Positions 46,927 through 55,325 of a stretch of DNA of 64,000 nt are shown here, in pieces (position 1 is the first letter of the stretch; every line of letters begins with the position of its first letter). The notes below the pieces were generated by a model. The model did no database searches, was not told the DNA's origin, and saw nothing but the letters and a program-made list of their open reading frames with translations. The position numbers were made by a program, and so were the translations under genes. Source of the DNA: CAVXHV01 sp963761445 (GTDB lineage Bacteria > Planctomycetota > Planctomycetia > Isosphaerales > Isosphaeraceae); the NCBI GenBank assembly GCA_963761445.1, contig CAVXHV010000006.1:62001-126000 (forward strand), in the 5' to 3' direction.

Positions 46927-49073
46927 ATGCGTCTGGCCTTTCTCGCCGTTGTCTTGTTCCCCGCGCTGGCTTTCGCTCAAGCCCAGAACAAGGACGAAGA
47001 CAAGGTTTCGAACGATCAGCCCGATCGTCCGCTGCAGATGCCGCCGGCCACGACCGAGGTGAAGGAAGCGCTCGATGATTTCGAGCGGTTCAGCCGCCGC
47101 AATGCCTGGGAGCGCGCACTCAAGTCGCTGTACACGATCACGCAGGACCAGTCGCACCGGTTCGTCGACGGCGAGAAGGGCTTCATCATCCCGGTGGCAC
47201 GCAAGCGCAGGACGGTGCTCAGTGCGCTGCCGTCGGCCGGGCAGGCCGCCTATCGACTTTTCTATGATTCGGAAGCCAAAAAGCTGCTGGCCGACGCCAA
47301 GGGACCGGCGGAGCTGGAAACGCTCGAGCGGATCTATTCGGCGTATTTCAGCACGTCCATCGGCGACAATGCCGCCGACCGCCTGGGGGACCTGTATTAC
47401 GAGCTGGGCCGGTTCGATCGCGCGGCCGACTGCTGGCTGGACATCCTGCGCGAGCGAACTGATACCGATCTCTCGCCGGCCTTGCTTTCGGTCAAAGCGG
47501 CGCTCGCGCTACACCAAGCGCACCGGCGGTCGGAATTCGAGCAAGTGCGCACGGACCTGCGCGAGCGTTATGCGAGCGACAAGGTCTCGCTGGGCGGCCA
47601 GACGTCCGTCGCGCCAAGCTTCTCGAGCAATTGCTCAAAGAGCCTGGCTCGACGACCGCTGATACTTCGCCTTCCGGAGGTGGTACTGCGCCATCGCCGT
47701 CGGCGTCGAGCGCCGACGGGGGTCTGGCGCTTTCCGATCAGGTGGAACCGATCTGGCAAATGCGGTTTGGAGAATCGGTCGAAGCCGGGATGACGCCGCC
47801 GGAGCTGACCCAGTGGGAAGGAAATGCACTTTCGGCGGCGGTGCCGGCGGTTGCGGCGATCGAAGGGTCCAAGCTCTTTGCAAACTATCTCGGCTATCTC
47901 TTCGCGCTCGATTTGAAGAGTGGCAAGCTGCTCTGGCGGTCGGCCGCGTTTCATCACGTCGAAGTTCCCGCCATGCAGCAAATGGCCCAGTTCACGGACT
48001 TCAGCCGGTACACGATTCTCGCTTCGGGTGAATATGTCTGGGGCCTGTCGCGCGACTTGAAGGATGGGAATTTTAACGCGCCCTTCATCCTGATTTGCTG
48101 CCGCGCGGAAACCGGCGAAGCCGTCTGGCAATCGAAGGACCTTTCCGACTATGCGGGGCTGGACTTGAACGGTCCGCCGATCCTGGCGGCGGGCAAGATC
48201 TTCATGCCGGCGACGGGCGCGGGCAATCCCCAGCAGGGCCAGGGAGGGATGCAGCAGCTCGTGCTGGCGATTCAGCCCCACGACGGCAAGGTGATCTGGA
48301 AGTCGGAGGTGGGTTCTCTGCGTCAAGACAACCGCAACCGGTGGTGGGGGTGGGGCAACCGAGAGCCCGAACCGAAGCCGCGACTGGTTTTTAATGCCGG
48401 TGCGATCTACGTCGAGACCCATCAGGGCGTCTTTGCGCGGCTCGATGCCGACAGCGGAGCGCCGGACTGGGGATTTGCGTATCAGACCGACCCGGTGCAA
48501 GGGCAAGGCCGCATGATGTGGTTCTGGGGAGGCATGATGCAGCAGCAGCAGGACCCGACGCCGGAGGGAAGCGTGCCCCTGTTGTGCAACGAAACCTTTC
48601 TGCTCAAGGGATTGCAATCGACGCGGTTGAACGCGGTCGACCCCAACCGGATGAAAGTGCTGTGGGAACGGCCGATCTCAAAGGGCTCTCGCTTGCTGGC
48701 CGCGGACGACAAGACCATTTATCTTGGCGGTGCGGAGATATCGGCGATTGACCTGCAAAGCCGGAGCCTGCTGTGGGCGACCCGCGTTCCGGGCGGCTGT
48801 GGCAGTGCCCGGGTGCTCGTGCAGAAAGATGCAATCTGGCAGTCGACGCCGCGGGGGATTATCGAGCTGGACCCCAAGACCGGGGAAGTGCGACGGTTCT
48901 TCCGCGGCAAGGACCTGGGCTCCGTCGGCGGCGACTTGATTCTTTCGGGCCCACTGCTCATCTCGGTTTCCAATCGCACCATCACCGCATATCCGCGGCG
49001 CGCGGGTGCTCGCGACGTCACGGCCCAGAGCGCGTCTGAATCCAACACCACGACGAGGGTCTCCCATGAATAA
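46927..49073 (+). CDS. Secreted PQQ-type beta-propeller protein (one frameshift)
   Basis: Start at the ATG at 46927 (MRLAFLAVVLFPALAFAQAQ, a signal peptide). The first 220 residues are helical/TPR-like (ALDDFERFSRRNAWERALKS, LGDLYYELGRFDRAADCWL). The frame slips near 47605, and the protein resumes with LLKEPGSTTADTSPSGGG. PQQ-like propeller blades follow (LFALDLKSGKLLWRSAAFHH, LAIQPHDGKVIWKSEVGSL, LNAVDPNRMKVLWERPISKG, IDLQSRSLLWATRVPGG). It contains no obvious alcohol-dehydrogenase residues, so it is more like a BamB-type scaffold. It ends overlapping the SIMPL gene by eight bases, the first of several tightly coupled junctions. Confidence 0.8.
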
Positions 49074-49914
49074 GCCTGGAATCGCGGCCGCTATCGTTTC
49101 TGTCGTGTGCCTGGGCTCCGTGCGCCCGGCAAGCGCCCAGTGGTATGGCCAGATGCCCACGACCGTAGGGGGTGACAATATTCAGGGCTTCACGGTTGCG
49201 GGCAAGGCGTATTCGGTCGCCAAGCCCAATGCCGTCGAGATCGACCTGGACGTCTCGGCGTCTTCGGAGCTGACGGCCGACGCCATCGTCAAGTACCGTG
49301 ACGCCAAGAAGCGGATCCACGACGCATTTGCGGCGCTCAAGCTCAAGAATATCGCGATCGAGGAGCGGGGACTGCTGGTCGACCAGAAGGGGATGATGCA
49401 GAACCCCTATATGTGGGGGGGCATGCCGAATACGCGCACGAAGACCGAAGTTCAGCTCAGCCGGAAGCTGGTCGTCAAGGCGAGCGATATTCGCTCGATG
49501 CCGGAAGACGCGGTGCTGCAGCTCGTGGGCAAGCTGCTCGACGTGGCCCAGGATTCGGGCGGACACATCGGCGGTCAAAACAACTTTAACCCCTATTACT
49601 ACAACCCCTGGCAGCAAAACATGACGGGGCTCGTTCGCTTCGTCCTCGAAGACCTGGACAAGGTGCAAGAGGAAGCGTATGAGAAGGCGATCGCCGACGC
49701 CCGGGCGCGGGCCGAGCGGCTGGCGCGGCTCTCGCGGGTCGAGCTGGGCCCGATCGTGGCCGTGCGCGAGATCGTGGTGCCGGGCGACCGGTTCGTCAGC
49801 TCGGAGGAGGAGACGCCCAAAAAACGCCTGGAAGTGAGCAGGTTCCAGGAGATTCCCATCCGCGTCGAGCTTCTGGTGCGTTTCGAGATTCACTCCAAGG
49901 GCGACAAGAAATAG
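49066..49914 (+). CDS. Secreted SIMPL-domain (DUF541) protein
   Basis: 282 residues from the ATG at 49066, overlapping the preceding stop. The signal peptide is IAAAIVSVVCLGSVRPASAQ. The SIMPL fold is evident from VAKPNAVEIDLDVSASSELT, TADAIVKYRDAKKRIHDAFA, the LSRKLVVKASDI strand and the C-terminal helix EAYEKAIADARARAERLARL followed by LGPIVAVREI. A Tyr/Asn/Met-rich loop (NPYMWGGMPN, NNFNPYYYNPWQQN) is unusual. DUF541 proteins are periplasmic and often linked to stress or surface assembly. It lies between the PQQ and prenyltransferase-like genes. Confidence 0.85.
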   Translation: MNKPGIAAAIVSVVCLGSVRPASAQWYGQMPTTVGGDNIQGFTVAGKAYSVAKPNAVEIDLDVSASSELTADAIVKYRDAKKRIHDAFAALKLKNIAIEERGLLVDQKGMMQNPYMWGGMPNTRTKTEVQLSRKLVVKASDIRSMPEDAVLQLVGKLLDVAQDSGGHIGGQNNFNPYYYNPWQQNMTGLVRFVLEDLDKVQEEAYEKAIADARARAERLARLSRVELGPIVAVREIVVPGDRFVSSEEETPKKRLEVSRFQEIPIRVELLVRFEIHSKGDKK

Positions 49915-49932
49915 ATAAGGAGTGTGATTCTC

Positions 49933-51179
49933 ATGAGCAAGTCATTGCGCGATTTCGAGAATCGGGAGTTCCGTTTCATGGGCGGCGGAATGCACCCCCC
50001 CTGGCCCCCCCTTCTTAAGGGGGGAAAGAGTGTCGCCTTCTACCGACGGAGGGGGATTCGAGCGTCCCGGCTCGGCAGGAGCCTCGCCCTCTCGGCGTTT
50101 CTCCCGTCTCGCGACGTGCTTTTCTGGATCGCTCGACATTGACGGCCGCGGCGGCGCTGGCGGGGCTCGGGTCGCTGGCGGGGGGGTCGATCAGCCGGGC
50201 GGCGCAGAAGGAGGTCTTGCCCAAGCACATCACGCCCGAGACGCTCAAGGCCGTGGTCAAGGGGCTCGACTACCTGGCGCTCAAGCAGGCGGAGGACGGG
50301 TCGTGGGTGATGGGCGGGGGAGAAGGATACCCGGTGGCCATGACGGCGCTTGCCGGCACGGCGATGCTGGCACATGGGAACTCGCCCACGCGCGGCAAGT
50401 ATGCCAGGAACGTGCAGGGGGCCGTCGAGTATATCGTGCGGTGCGCCACGCCGACCGGGCTCTTGACCGGCTCGTCGCAGGACTCGGGCCAGCCCATGCA
50501 CGGGCATGGGTTCGCGCTCATGTTCCTGGCGTGCGTCTATGGCATGATCACCAAGGAATCGTTGCGGCAGAAGGTGCAGGCCGCGGTGCGCAAGGCGGTC
50601 ACATTGACCAGCCAGGGGCAGAGCCTGCACGGGGGCTGGACGTATATTCCGGGCGGCGGCGATGAAGGGTCGGTGACCGTCACGCAGGTGCAGGCATTGC
50701 GGGCGGCGCACAATGCGGGGTTTCTGGTTCCCAAGGCGACCATCGACGAGGCCGTGCATTACCTCGAGCGCTGCAAGACGCCGGAAGGGGGTATCCAGTA
50801 TTCGCTGCTTTCGGGCGGCGGGCCCAGGCTGCCGATCTCGGCGGCGGCGGTGGCGACCCTGTACAACGCGGGCCAGTTCGACAGCAGCATCGCGACCGAC
50901 TGCCTGAAGTACGTCTGGACCAAATTCAAGGCGACGGAGGGATGGGACAAGGGGGACGGCCACTCGTTCTACGCTCACCTCTACGCCGCCCAGGGCTTTT
51001 ACATGGCGGGCGACCAGTACTGGGACGGATATTTCCCGGCCACCAGAGACCAGTTGCTCGCCATGCAGCAGCCGGACGGCTCATGGAACGGCGACGGTGT
51101 CGGAACGGTGTACGGATCGTCGATCGCCACGATCATCCTTCAGCTTCCCTACAAGTATTTGCCGATTTTCCAGCGATAG
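49933..51179 (+). CDS. Tat-exported prenyltransferase/squalene-cyclase-repeat protein with repeat-disrupted N-terminus
   Basis: AAGGAG at 49917-49922 precedes the ATG at 49933 (MSKSLRDFENREFRF). About 60 bases later this frame enters two intergenic repeat modules (49990-50100). In another frame a Tat signal is clear (VSRRAFLDRSTLTAAAALAG, from 50106), but it has no ATG, GTG or TTG ahead of its twin arginines back to the stop at 50016. The mature protein is an alpha-toroid with repeats (LDYLALKQAEDGSWVMGGGE, YLERCKTPEGGIQYSLLSGG, LLAMQQPDGSWNGDGV), like prenyltransferase and squalene-cyclase repeats. The DXDD catalytic motif of cyclases is not seen, so binding is more likely than cyclisation. 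One indel would reconnect start and signal. Confidence 0.7.
50006..50087. repeat. Two palindromic intergenic repeats inside a gene's leader
   Basis: CCCCCCTT-CTT-AAGGGGGG at 50006-50024 forms an eight-base-pair stem, and GGCTCGGCAGGAGCCTCGC at 50069-50087 is the REP-like element found elsewhere. Both are normally intergenic, yet here they lie between a ribosome-binding site/ATG and the Tat signal of the prenyltransferase-like gene. Confidence 0.6.
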
Positions 51180-51195
51180 CACGAGGAACGCCACC

Positions 51196-52244
51196 TTGAA
51201 AGACAAATCAACCGACGACATCGACCTGGCCGAGCTGGACGAGCTGAACAAGGCCTATGCGGCGATTCGCGAGCAGATGTCGCGGCAGATCGTGGGCCAG
51301 AACGACGTGCTCGATCAGCTTTTGATCGCCGTCTTCGCCGCGGCCACTGCATCCTGGAAGGCGTTCCGGGGCTGGCCAAGACGTTGATGGTGCAATCGCT
51401 CTCGCAATCGCTGGCCCTGGACTTCAACCGGATCCAGTTCACGCCGGACCTGATGCCCAGCGACATCACCGGCACGGAAGTCCTTTATGAAGACCGCGCC
51501 AGCGGGCGCCGTGAGCTGCGGTACGTACAGGGCCCGATCTTCGCCAATTTGATTTTGGCGGACGAGATCAACCGGACGCCGCCCAAGACGCAGGCCGCGC
51601 TCCTGGAGGCGATGCAGGAACGGCAGGTGACTGCCGGCGGGCACCGGCACCCGCTGCCGGACCCGTTCTTCGTGCTGGCCACCCAGAACCCGATCGAGCA
51701 AGAGGGGACGTATCCGCTGCCCGAAGCGCAGCTCGACCGCTTCTTGTTCAAGATCTTCATCACGTACCCCACGCCCGAGGAGGAGCGGCGGATCTACCGG
51801 CTCACCACCGGTGCGGAGGAGCACGCGATCACGCCGACTCTGGACGGGCATCGCATCGCGGCCTTGCAGCGACTGGTGCGCAGGGTGCCGGTGACGGACC
51901 ATTGCATCGACTATGCGATGGACCTGGTGCGGGCGACCCGCGGGCCCAACCACGGCGGCCCCAAGTACATCGGCGACTGGGTGGCTTGGGGGGCAGGACC
52001 ACGGGCCGGTCAGGCGCTGATTCTGGCCGCCAAGGCCAAGGCGGCGCTCATGGGCCGGCCCAGCGTGTCGGTGGAGGACATCCAGTCGGTGGCGCCTCCG
52101 GTGCTGCGGCACCGGATCGTGATCAATTACAACGCCCAGGCCGCCGGCGAGTCGAGCGACTCGATCGTGAAGAAGCTGCTCGCCGACGTTCCGATCAGGA
52201 AAGGACCCGCCAGTGCCGCCGTCGCGGAAATATTCCGATCCTGA
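51196..52244 (+). CDS. MoxR-type AAA+ ATPase (one frameshift)
   Basis: Starts at the TTG at 51196 (GAGGA eight bases upstream): KDKSTDDIDLAELDELNKAY, then MSRQIVGQNDVLDQLLIAVF. Near 51343 one C is missing from a C run, which moves the frame at the Walker A loop (expected EGVPGLAKTLMVQSL). After it, TGTEVLYED, Walker B in LILADEINRTPPKTQAALLE and sensor motifs in ATQNPIEQEGTYPLPEAQL are all intact. MoxR ATPases are chaperone-like and act with DUF58 and von Willebrand-type proteins to assemble or insert metal- or membrane-linked complexes. The stop overlaps the DUF58 start by 32 bases. Confidence 0.9.
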
Positions 52245-53139
52245 CGCGATCGCGCAGATCTCGGACCTGGTGCTGCGGTCGCGCAGGCTGGTGGAGGGTG
52301 CGATCAGCGGTCAGCATCGCAGCCCGTTCCACGGGTTCAACGTCGAGTTCGCCGAGTACCGGGAATACACGCCCGGCGACGACCTGCGGCGGCTGGACTG
52401 GCGCGTTTTTGCGCGGTCGGACCGGCATTACATCAAGCAATACGAGGAAGAGAGCAACGTCCGCGTGACATTCGTGGTCGACGCCAGCAACTCGATGAAT
52501 TACCGGGGAAAGCCGCCGCTTTCCAAGTTCGAGTACGGGGCGACGCTGGTGGTGTCGCTGGCGATGATGCTGGTGCGTCAGCAAGATCCGGTCGGGTTCG
52601 TGCTGTTTGATGAAGCGGCCACGACGGTGCTTCCACCGGCGGCCACGCAGGCGCAGATCATGGTGATGTCGGACTTGCTGGATAAGTGCAAGCCGTCGCG
52701 GAAGACCGAGCTGGGGGGCTTGCTGCGATCGCTTTGCGACCGATTGCGGCGCCGGAATATGATTGTCGTCGTTTCCGACCTCTTCACCGATCTTGAGTCG
52801 GTGTACGACGGGCTGAATCGCCTGCGGTTTCTGGGGCATGAAGTGCTGGTCATGCAGATTCTGGATCGGGACGAGCTCGAGCTGCCGTTCGACGGGCCGA
52901 CGATTTTCCATGATATCGAGGGAACGGAGGAGCTGTTCGCCGAGCCCTGGGCGTTCCGCAAGTCGTATCAGAAGGCAATCAACGAGTTCTTGACGACGGT
53001 GGCGCGCGAGTGCGGCAACCGCGGGTATGACCACGTCAAGTTCCTGACCGATGAACCACTGGGCCGATCGCTCAGCTACTTCCTGCACCAGCGGCAGGAA
53101 TCGGGCCGGGCGGCGGTTCGCCAGGGCGCACGATCCTGA
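52213..53139 (+). CDS. DUF58 protein, MoxR partner
   Basis: 308 residues from the GTG at 52213. The DUF58 hallmark (FHGFNVEFAEYREYTPGDDL, then RRLDWRVFARSDRHYIK) is followed by VTFVVDASNSMNYRG, a VWA-like metal-site strand. The rest runs as LVVSLAMMLVRQQDPVGFVL and MIVVVSDLFTDLESVYDGL. No membrane helix. DUF58 proteins bind MoxR and other VWA proteins in the aerotolerance-type operons. It overlaps the MoxR end and is two bases before the BatA-like gene. Confidence 0.9.
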   Translation: MPPSRKYSDPDAIAQISDLVLRSRRLVEGAISGQHRSPFHGFNVEFAEYREYTPGDDLRRLDWRVFARSDRHYIKQYEEESNVRVTFVVDASNSMNYRGKPPLSKFEYGATLVVSLAMMLVRQQDPVGFVLFDEAATTVLPPAATQAQIMVMSDLLDKCKPSRKTELGGLLRSLCDRLRRRNMIVVVSDLFTDLESVYDGLNRLRFLGHEVLVMQILDRDELELPFDGPTIFHDIEGTEELFAEPWAFRKSYQKAINEFLTTVARECGNRGYDHVKFLTDEPLGRSLSYFLHQRQESGRAAVRQGARS

Positions 53140-53141
53140 CC

Positions 53142-55301
53142 ATGCTTACATTCCTCGCCCCCCTGCTCATCTGGGGTACGCTTCTGGGAGCGATACCCAT
53201 CATCATCCACCTGCTGAACCGCCGGAGGTTCCGCCGGGTGGACTGGGCTCCCATGCACTATTTGCGGCTGACGATCCAGCGGAACCGGCGGCGCATTCAG
53301 TTCGAGCAACTTCTACTCTTGCTGTTGCGGATCGCGCTCATCGTGCTGTTGTTCTTTTACCTTGCCCGGCCGCTGCTGAACCCGACGGGGCTGGAGACGT
53401 GGCTGGGCTCGGGCGGGAGGACCAGCCAGATCATCTTGATCGACGACTCGGCGAGCATGGGCTATTCGTCGGGCGATGCCACTGCGTTCACGCGAGCCAA
53501 GGAGGCGGCCGGCTCGCTGGTTGCCTCGATCCGGCCGCAGGACCGGTGCACGATCGTGACGACCTCGGCGCCGCGGGTGCCGGTGGTGCATGAGGTGGAG
53601 GGGACGCGGCGCGACGAGCTCCTGGGGGCTGCCGGGGCGATTCCGCTTTCGGGAACGCATGCGGCGTGGCCGGCGGTGTTCGAGGGGGTCGACGAGGTGG
53701 TGCGATCGTGTACGTATCCGACGAAGCAGCTCACGATCCTGACCGATCTGCGCAAAGCCGGCTGGGAGCGCAGCGTTACATCGACCGCGGGGAGGTGGAA
53801 GGAACTGGGTCTGCGGGTGCGGGTGGTGGACCTGGGTGACGAGGAGACGGTGAACGTGGCGCTACAGGGGCTGGTCCCGCTTGATCGGACGATCCTGGCG
53901 GGCGCGCCGTCGCGGTGGGAGGCGGTCATTCGGAATGACTCGCCGCGGGTGATTGCCGGCGCCAAGGCGATTCTGCGGGTTGACGACAAGCCGACGGAGC
54001 TCAAGCTGCCGGAGATTCCGCCGGGCGAGGTGACGCGAGTGCCCTTGGCCGTGCAGTTTCCGGGCGCGGGGCCGCACGAATTCTCGCTCGAGCTTCCGGA
54101 CGACGCGCTTCAAGGAGACAACCAGCGATGGGCGGCGCTGCCGGTGAAGGACTCGCTCCTCATCCGCCTGGTTGACGGCGAGCCTTCGTCGGAGGCGTTC
54201 GGGTCGGAGGTCGACTATCTGGCCGCGCCGCTTTCGATCGGCATCGGCGCGGCCGAAGCGTGGCGGGTGGAGACGGTGCTGGACCAGGACTTCCTTTCGC
54301 CGCGGCTGGAGACGCCCGACGTGCTGGTGCTGGCCAACGTTGGGTCGATCACGCCCGAGGAGGCCGAAAAGCTGAGTCAGATGACGAGCGCGGGGATGGG
54401 CCTCGTGATTTTCACGGGTGGCAAGCTGGACATCGGGCTTTATAACGACCTGCTGTTCCGCCAGAACAACCGGGTGCTCCCCTGCCCGCTCAAGTCACTG
54501 ACCGACGAGACGATCCACGGTGTCTTTGTCGAGCCGCTGCATCCCTCGCCGCTGGAAAAGCTGCTGGATTTGAAGGCATCTGCGCTTGAGCGAGTGGCGC
54601 TGCGGCAGATCATGAGCGTGGAGGAGCCGGCCGAGGTGGGGCAGGTGCGGGTGCTGGCGCGGTGGAACAATCCGGCGCGGTCGCCGGCGATCATCGAGCG
54701 AACGAAGGGCGAGGGGCGGGTGCTGTTGTGGACCACGACGGCCGACCGTGCTGGGAATGACTGGCCGATCGAGCCGAGCTTCGTGCTGGCGGTGCGTGAA
54801 GCGGTGCGGGGGACGGCGCGAGCGACGCCTCTGGGCAACACGATCACGGCGGGGGAGCGGATGCGGCGCGTAGTGCAGACGAGCCAGCAGCTCTCGAGCG
54901 TGCGGCTGACAGCGCCGGGCGGTGGCGAACCGGAGGCGCTTTCGGCGGTGCCGAAGGAGGAAGCGCCGGGCAAGGAGGCGCCATCGGTGGAGATCGTGGT
55001 TCCGGACACGCGGAGGCCGGGGATTTACCGGCTCTCGTGGGACGAGGGATCAGCCGGCACGCAGGGGGACATTTTTGCCGCGAACGCCGACCCGCGAGAG
55101 AGTGCGCTCGAGCGAATCGAGGCGCGGGAGCTGAACTCGTTCCTGGAGCCGCTGGAAGTCGAGATTATTCGGGCCCGCAACAACGAGGGGAACCTGTTTT
55201 CATCCACGGGCCGTGAGATCTGGCACGATCTGGCGATCGCGCTGGCTGTGCTGCTCGTATTCGAATCGTTGTTTGCGACCTGGGTGGGCCGCTCGCGATA
55301 A
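53142..55301 (+). CDS. BatA-like membrane protein with VWA domain
   Basis: 719 residues. The N-terminal BatA helix pair is LLIWGTLLGAIPIIIHLLNR, then RRRFRRVDWAPMHYLRLT and LLLLLLRIALIVLLFFYLA. A VWA-type domain follows (IILIDDSASMGYSSG), in which the Asp-x-Ser-x-Ser metal site is conserved. A long beta-rich external part follows (EVTRVPLAVQFPGAGPHEFS). It ends with a C-terminal membrane helix (DLAIALAVLLVFESLFATWV). Metal-dependent adhesion proteins of this kind sit in the inner membrane and work with MoxR/DUF58. It is intact and one of a pair with the next gene. Confidence 0.85.
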   Translation: MLTFLAPLLIWGTLLGAIPIIIHLLNRRRFRRVDWAPMHYLRLTIQRNRRRIQFEQLLLLLLRIALIVLLFFYLARPLLNPTGLETWLGSGGRTSQIILIDDSASMGYSSGDATAFTRAKEAAGSLVASIRPQDRCTIVTTSAPRVPVVHEVEGTRRDELLGAAGAIPLSGTHAAWPAVFEGVDEVVRSCTYPTKQLTILTDLRKAGWERSVTSTAGRWKELGLRVRVVDLGDEETVNVALQGLVPLDRTILAGAPSRWEAVIRNDSPRVIAGAKAILRVDDKPTELKLPEIPPGEVTRVPLAVQFPGAGPHEFSLELPDDALQGDNQRWAALPVKDSLLIRLVDGEPSSEAFGSEVDYLAAPLSIGIGAAEAWRVETVLDQDFLSPRLETPDVLVLANVGSITPEEAEKLSQMTSAGMGLVIFTGGKLDIGLYNDLLFRQNNRVLPCPLKSLTDETIHGVFVEPLHPSPLEKLLDLKASALERVALRQIMSVEEPAEVGQVRVLARWNNPARSPAIIERTKGEGRVLLWTTTADRAGNDWPIEPSFVLAVREAVRGTARATPLGNTITAGERMRRVVQTSQQLSSVRLTAPGGGEPEALSAVPKEEAPGKEAPSVEIVVPDTRRPGIYRLSWDEGSAGTQGDIFAANADPRESALERIEARELNSFLEPLEVEIIRARNNEGNLFSSTGREIWHDLAIALAVLLVFESLFATWVGRSR

Positions 55302-55325
55302 ATAAAGTTAGACATTGATTCATTC

